Shown piece after piece: positions 7,808 to 10,485 of a stretch of DNA of 10,485 nt. Numbering within the stretch: the stretch's first letter is position 1; every line of letters begins with the position of its first letter. Source of the stretch: JAUNST01 sp964452285 (GTDB lineage: Bacteria; Patescibacteriota; Microgenomatia; UBA1400; PJMF01). Under the pieces are notes generated by a model. It was not told where the DNA came from and ran no database searches. It saw only the letters and a list, made by a program, of their open reading frames with translations. A program made the translations under genes and the position numbers. The stretch is from contig CAYVKW010000033.1 in assembly GCA_964452285.1 (NCBI GenBank), positions 1-10,485 on the forward strand, in the 5' to 3' direction.

Positions 7808-8018
7808 AAAAAAACCTCTTTTATTGATTTCTTGCAGCTTTTTGCTATAAAGAGCCGCTTGGCTCAAAAAAGAAAGAGGCTTTAAGGAGGAGGACACTCT
7901 TCCTTTTCACCAAACCAAGCGGCATAATTAAGTTCCGTTCTCTTAAGATCGGTTAAGCGAATATATCAGCGATACGGCCAAAAACTCACTTAACAAAATG
8001 ATCCCGAAAACTAGAACA
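7808..8018 (-). ncRNA. Candidate structured small RNA or uvrB leader (about 210 nt, unrecognised)
   Basis: This stretch lies between a near-perfect promoter and a U7 run (7814-7808) and contains no credible ORF on either strand. Long-range pairing gives a rod: 7998-7992 with 7825-7819 (7 pairs), 7986-7977 with 7845-7836 (9 of 10), 7923-7915 with 7862-7854 (9 perfect G/C-rich pairs), and an apical stem 7905-7897 with 7892-7884 (8 of 9) closed by the loop UGUC. A small hairpin (7957-7953 with 7946-7942) sits in the large 5' bulge. A competing hairpin GAGCC-AAGC-GGCUC (7865-7852) uses the same 3' bases as the inner stem. Near the 3' end CCUCUUU (7879-7873) can pair with AAAGAGG (7821-7815). The shape recalls 6S RNA, but no diagnostic sequence was recognised. 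It is not tmRNA, RNase P RNA, SRP RNA or tRNA by their signature motifs. Confidence 0.5.
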
Positions 8019-8024
8019 TCCTTT

Positions 8025-8052
8025 ATTATATCATAATTCATGCTTTTGTCAA
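8025..8052 (-). promoter_or_regulatory. Strong promoter of the candidate ncRNA (TTGACA-N16-TGATATAAT)
   Basis: Perfect -35 (8052-8047), 16-bp spacer and perfect extended -10 (TGATATAAT, hexamer 8030-8025), with a start predicted near 8018. No start codon with a usable frame follows within 90 nt: the first ATG is stopped after two codons. The promoter lies downstream of a strong terminator, so it begins an independent transcript. Confidence 0.75.
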
Positions 8053-8059
8053 CCCCATA

Positions 8060-8087
8060 AGTCTATCATAATGGACTTTAGTCTATC
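8060..8087 (-). repeat. Direct repeats upstream of the ncRNA promoter
   Basis: On the - strand GATAGACT occurs twice (8087-8080 and 8067-8060) with a 12-bp spacer, a 20-bp period, i.e. about two helical turns. The downstream copy ends 7 bp before the -35 box. The arrangement fits a tandem activator site, though chance repetition in AT-rich DNA cannot be excluded. Confidence 0.45.
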
Positions 8088-8097
8088 TTTCTCTATT

Positions 8098-8127
8098 AAA
8101 AAAGCCTGACATTTTACTGTCAGGCTT
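8098..8127 (-). terminator. Intrinsic terminator of the two-gene unknown operon
   Basis: On the - strand AAGCCTGACA and TGTCAGGCTT form a perfect 10-bp stem with a 6-nt loop, followed by TTTTTT (8103-8098, its first two T's lying in the stem). It begins 33 bp after the stop of the second unknown gene. On the + strand the hairpin lacks a good U tract, so it acts in one direction. Confidence 0.88.
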
Positions 8128-8160
8128 GTCCTTTTGTCTAAATTCCATTTTTGATTTTGG

Positions 8161-8421
8161 TTACTCGAGAATGAAGACTGCTTCCTCTTTTATCCAATCT
8201 TCTATTCTGTCTGTGTCATTGTCTCTAAAAATCGAGACTCTCGCTAGAATTGTTCCTTTTTCGGTGATTACTCTGTCATTTAATCGAGCTCGATCTCCGC
8301 CTTCACCACGCAAATTGGCCGCCTTCCATTCGGCGCCAATTTGCGCCCTGCGCAAGTCTTCCATTGTCACCGACACTGGCTGACTTCCGTGTAAATAAAA
8401 AGCCTCCTTACTTTCCAACAC
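8161..8421 (-). CDS. Unrecognised small protein, second gene of an unknown operon
   Basis: No family was recognised. The protein is 86 residues, soluble, charged, without Cys, signal peptide or membrane segment. It has an R/A/E-rich central part (M-E-D-L-R-R-A-Q-I-G-A-E-W-K) likely helical, then V-I-T-E-K-G-T-I-L-A-R-V-S-I-F-R-D, which looks like a beta-hairpin, and an acidic end. The longest reading uses a GTG at 8442 (93 residues), but no Shine-Dalgarno precedes it. The purine-rich AAGGAGAGGTG at 8439-8429 sits ahead of a GTG at 8421, so I prefer that start and read the first codons of the longer version as the ribosome-binding site. It follows the first unknown gene by a short gap (33 bp from the preferred start, 12 bp from the longer one) and is closed by the terminator at 8098-8127, so the two proteins are co-expressed. 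Confidence 0.6.
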   Translation of the reverse strand: MLESKEAFYLHGSQPVSVTMEDLRRAQIGAEWKAANLRGEGGDRARLNDRVITEKGTILARVSIFRDNDTDRIEDWIKEEAVFILE

Positions 8422-8454
8422 TAAGACGCACCTCTCCTTCACTTTTAATTAGTT

Positions 8455-8820
8455 TCAGGCGATTGCTTCTACTTGTTCGTCATACGGCAAAAACATTCTT
8501 TCTGTGCTTTTTTTACCCATAATTAGCACTTCTTTGCCTCTCTCATTCTCTTTAATCACGATTAGAGCATAACCGTTGCCCAGATGCATGATTGTTGCAG
8601 TGCCAATCTCTTGTGCTTTTGGCACATAAGGGCAGCCTTCTACCGCCGAAATCCAATGATTGTTAATTGCGCCCACTTGGCCCCTGTCGGCTAGATCGGT
8701 CACCATTATTTCCGCCCCGCGCTGATTTTTTCTGATCGTAGTTACTAATAACTTGCCATCGTTAATTAACATCAATGGCTGACAAAGTAGTTCCTGATAA
8801 GTTGGTAATGAGTATCCCAT
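8455..8820 (-). CDS. Unrecognised small protein with an internal duplication, first gene of an unknown operon
   Basis: No family was recognised. The 121-residue protein has no signal peptide or clear membrane segment. It holds an internal repeat: residues 22-40 (G-K-L-L-V-T-T-I-R-K-N-Q-R-G-A-E-I-M-V) and 83-101 (G-Y-A-L-I-V-I-K-E-N-E-R-G-K-E-V-L-I-M) share G-x-x-L, hydrophobic strand, N-x-R-G-x-E, hydrophobic strand. This looks like two beta-hairpins of a small duplicated beta domain. An ATG at 8847 is in frame, but the residues it would add (K-N-G-G-G) are encoded by the Shine-Dalgarno itself; the ATG at 8820 follows GGAGGAGG by 10 nt and is the better start. It has its own promoter (8919-8946), a ~90-nt leader and a partner gene immediately downstream. 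TGA serves as stop. Confidence 0.65.
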   Translation of the reverse strand: MGYSLPTYQELLCQPLMLINDGKLLVTTIRKNQRGAEIMVTDLADRGQVGAINNHWISAVEGCPYVPKAQEIGTATIMHLGNGYALIVIKENERGKEVLIMGKKSTERMFLPYDEQVEAIA

Positions 8821-8830
8821 CGTTTTTTTT

Positions 8831-8838
8831 CCTCCTCC
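8831..8838 (-). promoter_or_regulatory. Strong Shine-Dalgarno that fixes the start at 8820
   Basis: GGAGGAGG on the - strand ends 10 nt before the ATG at 8820. The spacer is a run of A plus CG. It lies inside the reading frame opened by the ATG at 8847, which is why the longer version begins with a Gly run. Confidence 0.75.
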
Positions 8839-8900
8839 ATTTTTCATTTAGACTTTTCAAAGAACTCTCTGATCTGTTTTGTTTTTCTCCTTTAATCAAC

Positions 8901-8937
8901 AAAAAACCAGAAGTCAGTATTATAACTAACTTCTGGT
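8901..8937 (-). terminator. Intrinsic terminator of the nusG-rplK-rplA operon
   Basis: On the - strand the arms 8937-8925 and 8918-8906 form a 13-bp stem with one G-U pair, a 6-nt loop (TATAAT) and a following TTTTTT (8906-8901). On the + strand the G-U pair becomes a C/A mismatch and there is no U tract, so it acts in one direction. It begins 38 bp after the rplA stop. Confidence 0.88.
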
Positions 8938-8946
8938 CTATGTCAA
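8919..8946 (-). promoter_or_regulatory. Promoter of the unknown two-gene operon, nested in the rplA terminator
   Basis: Perfect TTGACA (8946-8941), 16-bp spacer, perfect TATAAT (8924-8919), with a start predicted near 8912. The spacer is the 5' arm and the -10 box is exactly the 6-nt loop of the terminator hairpin behind rplA, so the new transcript starts inside the 3' arm of that hairpin. The leader to the ATG at 8820 is about 92 nt and holds no recognised element. Confidence 0.72.
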
Positions 8947-8974
8947 GTTTAATCTATTAATCAAGCTCTTTTGC

Positions 8975-9718
8975 TTATTTATTCAAAGCAACTTTTACGC
9001 TTGGACTCATGGTCGCAGAAATAGCAATTTTCACTGTTTTGTCTGCCGTCACTTTCATGATTGCTTCTAAGTTTTCTACCAATTTCTGTGTGTCTAAATC
9101 AGTTTTACCCAAAGTCACATGCAAAAGTGGCATTTTGCGTTCTGTCTTGAGAATTGTTTTTCCACCCAAAAGTTCCGCTTTTCTTTTTTCTGGGTCACTG
9201 ACAATAGTCTGATTTTTTGGATTTGGCATCAATCCTTTTGGTCCCAAAACCCGCGCCAATTTAGCCAATTTTGGCATATAAGCTGGCGTAGTCAAAAGCA
9301 CGTCGAAGTCTAAGTTTCCACCTTCAATCGCTTTTATGAGATCGTCATCTACAATCGCTACGCGCAAAACTTTGCCAGTTTGATGAGGTAAAGTCACTGC
9401 AATTTGATTATCAACTTCTTTTAGTACTAAATCAGCACTAATAGTGCCTGGAAAACTACTATAAGAAGTTTTCTTCACTAATTCTATCGCTTCTGTCGGT
9501 GAAAAAAACTTGCTTTTATCCACCAAAGATCTAGCTTTGACGTACTTTGGACTTCGTCCTCGCGCAATTTTGACTTTTTTCTTCGCTTTTTCTTCTTCTG
9601 CCAATTCTACGGCAATTTTGTCATTTACTTGAGGATCAACAATTCCACCCTCTTGCGTCTTGACGATTTTTACCTCGTCGATTGCGCCTTCTACGGTCAC
9701 ATTTTTCTTTGCTCCCAT
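8975..9718 (-). CDS. rplA: 50S ribosomal protein L1
   Basis: L1 forms the mobile stalk of the large subunit that helps release deacylated tRNA, and in many bacteria it represses its own mRNA. The signatures are S-L-V-D-K-S-K-F-F-S-P-T-E-A-I-E-L-V-K-K (64-83), the domain II/hinge segment L-G-P-K-G-L-M-P-N-P-K (158-168) and the terminal A-T-M-S-P-S-V-K-V. Compared with a typical L1 of ~230 residues it has an extra N-terminal extension of ~50 residues, acidic then Lys-rich (E-E-E-K-A-K-K-K-V-K), lacks about 20 residues in domain II after L-R-V-A-I-V, and has a shortened final helix region. The start is supported by AAAGGA a few bases upstream. It is the last gene of the nusG-rplK-rplA operon and is followed by a terminator; rplJ and rplL, often next, are absent here. 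Confidence 0.95.
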   Translation of the reverse strand: MGAKKNVTVEGAIDEVKIVKTQEGGIVDPQVNDKIAVELAEEEKAKKKVKIARGRSPKYVKARSLVDKSKFFSPTEAIELVKKTSYSSFPGTISADLVLKEVDNQIAVTLPHQTGKVLRVAIVDDDLIKAIEGGNLDFDVLLTTPAYMPKLAKLARVLGPKGLMPNPKNQTIVSDPEKRKAELLGGKTILKTERKMPLLHVTLGKTDLDTQKLVENLEAIMKVTADKTVKIAISATMSPSVKVALNK

Positions 9719-9752
9719 ATTTCCTTTCTTTCGCAGCGCGCTCGCGCCACTT

Positions 9753-9782
9753 CTGCTTCGGCTAGCCTATTACCGCCGGCAG
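9753..9782 (-). other. GC-rich bulged hairpin between rplK and rplA
   Basis: The 77-nt gap between rplK and rplA is much more GC-rich than the surrounding genes. On the - strand CTGCCGGC (9782-9775) pairs with GCCG-AA-GCAG (9762-9753), an 8-bp stem with a two-A bulge and a 12-nt loop. It has no U tract, so it is not a terminator. A second GC-rich stretch (9734-9748) lies between it and the rplA Shine-Dalgarno. It could be an L1 autoregulatory site or an mRNA processing site; neither is shown by the sequence. Confidence 0.4.
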
Positions 9783-9795
9783 TTTATTTTTATTT

Positions 9796-10218
9796 CTATT
9801 TTACGCTTACGCCCATTGAGCGCGCTGTCCCCAAGACAGTCTTTAAAGCTGCTTCTACGTCAGTTGTATTTAAGTCCGCCATTTTGGTCTCAGCAATTTT
9901 CTTTGCTTGATCCATAGTTAAAGTGGCCACTGTCTCACGACCAGCTGTCCCGCTTCCCTTGCTCAATTTCAATTCTTGTTTAATCAAAGCTGACACTGGG
10001 GCAATTTTCAATTCAAAAGTAAAAGAACGATCTTGATAAATCGTAATTTCCGCTGGAATTACTTGTCCTTTTTTATCTTGAGTGGCTGCATTATATTGTT
10101 TTAAAAAGTCCATCATGTTGATACCAGCTTGACCCAAAATTGGACCCACTGGCGGGGCTGGAGTCGCTGTTCCAGCTGGTAAGTTTAATTTGAGGACATT
10201 AATTACTTTTTTTGCCAT
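9796..10218 (-). CDS. rplK: 50S ribosomal protein L11
   Basis: L11 binds the GTPase-associated region of 23S rRNA at the base of the stalk, where elongation factors act. The 140-residue protein is of normal length and highly conserved: L-P-A-G-T-A-T-P-A-P-P-V-G-P-I-L-G-Q-A-G-I-N (14-35) is the N-terminal domain signature, D-R-S-F-T-F-E-L-K follows at 63-71, and the RNA-binding C-terminal domain ends in G-T-A-R-S-M-G-V. The start has an AAAGGA Shine-Dalgarno 7 nt upstream. It lies 18 bp after nusG and 77 bp before rplA, the classical nusG-rplK-rplA order, and has no promoter of its own that I can see. Confidence 0.97.
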   Translation of the reverse strand: MAKKVINVLKLNLPAGTATPAPPVGPILGQAGINMMDFLKQYNAATQDKKGQVIPAEITIYQDRSFTFELKIAPVSALIKQELKLSKGSGTAGRETVATLTMDQAKKIAETKMADLNTTDVEAALKTVLGTARSMGVSVK

Positions 10219-10236
10219 AATATTTCCTTTTATTTT

Positions 10237-10485
10237 TTATTTTACTTTCTCTACTTGTAAGAAATCCAGTTCTACCGGCGTTTCTCGACCAAAGATATTA
10301 ATCAAGACTTCAATTTTTCCCTTAGCATCGTCAATTTTACTCACCGTGCCCAAAAAATCATTGAACGGTCCATCTACGATTTTCACCGCTTCACCTTCGA
10401 TAAAGTCGGCTTTGAATTTAGTTTCTGCCTGACTAATGTATTTTTGAATCGCTTCCACTTCACTCTTGGATAAAGGCAAAGGTTT
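10237..10485 (-). CDS. nusG: Transcription termination/antitermination protein NusG (C-terminal part)
   Basis: The frame is open to the window edge, so this is the last 82 residues of NusG; the apparent TTG start at 10479 is internal. NusG binds RNA polymerase through its missing N-terminal domain and Rho or ribosomal protein S10 through the KOW domain seen here. The signature is G-E-A-V-K-I-V-D-G-P-F-N-D-F-L-G-T-V (29-46 of the fragment), followed by I-N-I-F-G-R-E-T-P-V-E-L-D-F-L-Q-V-E-K. Its position 18 bp upstream of rplK matches the usual operon order, with secE expected further upstream. Confidence 0.95.
   Translation of the reverse strand, partial: KPLPLSKSEVEAIQKYISQAETKFKADFIEGEAVKIVDGPFNDFLGTVSKIDDAKGKIEVLINIFGRETPVELDFLQVEKVK

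Noticed and set aside
7845..7925. 26-codon ORF on the - strand (starts M-P-L-G-L-V) within the candidate ncRNA
   Set aside because: No adequate Shine-Dalgarno, short, and it runs through the paired regions of the predicted fold; no evidence of coding.
7921..8002. Possible tRNA- or tmRNA-like segment in the gap before uvrB
   Set aside because: No acceptor stem, no T-loop signature and no CCA end on either strand.
8403..8409. AAGGAGG on the - strand inside the second unknown gene, as a ribosome-binding site
   Set aside because: No ATG, GTG or TTG follows at 5-12 nt in the reading frame.

Overview
The window looks like a chromosomal segment of a streamlined, AT-rich bacterium, most plausibly a Candidate Phyla Radiation (Patescibacteria) member. 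This is an inference from four things: a compact layout with overlapping genes; a ribosomal protein L1 with an N-terminal extension and internal deletions; a secreted protein that appears to combine glycine-rich, discoidin-like and jelly-roll modules; and promoters placed so close to start codons that several mRNAs should be leaderless. TGA is used as a stop in two genes, so the code is the standard bacterial one and not the UGA-glycine code of Gracilibacteria/Absconditabacteria. No lineage was confirmed by a search.

Layout. The left end (1-3124, + strand) carries the 3' part of a large extracellular protein. An extended -10 promoter and a two-gene glycosyltransferase pair (GT2, then GT4, joined by a GTGA overlap) follow; the pair probably acts in surface glycan synthesis. 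The 3' end of the GT4 gene runs 83 bp into the 3' end of lon, which lies on the opposite strand. From 3042 to the right edge everything is on the - strand. In order of transcription (right to left) it holds: nusG (partial), rplK and rplA; a terminator whose loop is also the -10 box of the next promoter; a two-gene operon of unrecognised small proteins ending in a strong terminator; an apparently non-coding stretch of about 330 bp with a near-perfect promoter and a foldable RNA; uvrB; and lon.

Regulation. Three - strand promoters share the arrangement TTGACA-N16-TATAAT (before the unknown operon, before the candidate ncRNA, and before lon). lon, uvrB and the GT2 gene have their -10 box only 6-8 nt before the preferred ATG, which predicts leaderless or nearly leaderless mRNAs. 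rplK, rplA and the first unknown gene have Shine-Dalgarno sequences. The lon promoter sits inside a 27-bp inverted repeat with the geometry of a CIRCE/HrcA operator.

The most interesting part is 7770-8130. A strong promoter, preceded by two direct repeats 20 bp apart, drives about 210 nt that has no credible ORF, folds into a rod with a competing hairpin, ends in a U7 run, and sits just upstream of uvrB. It could be a stand-alone small RNA (a 6S-like shape is possible) or a regulatory leader of uvrB.
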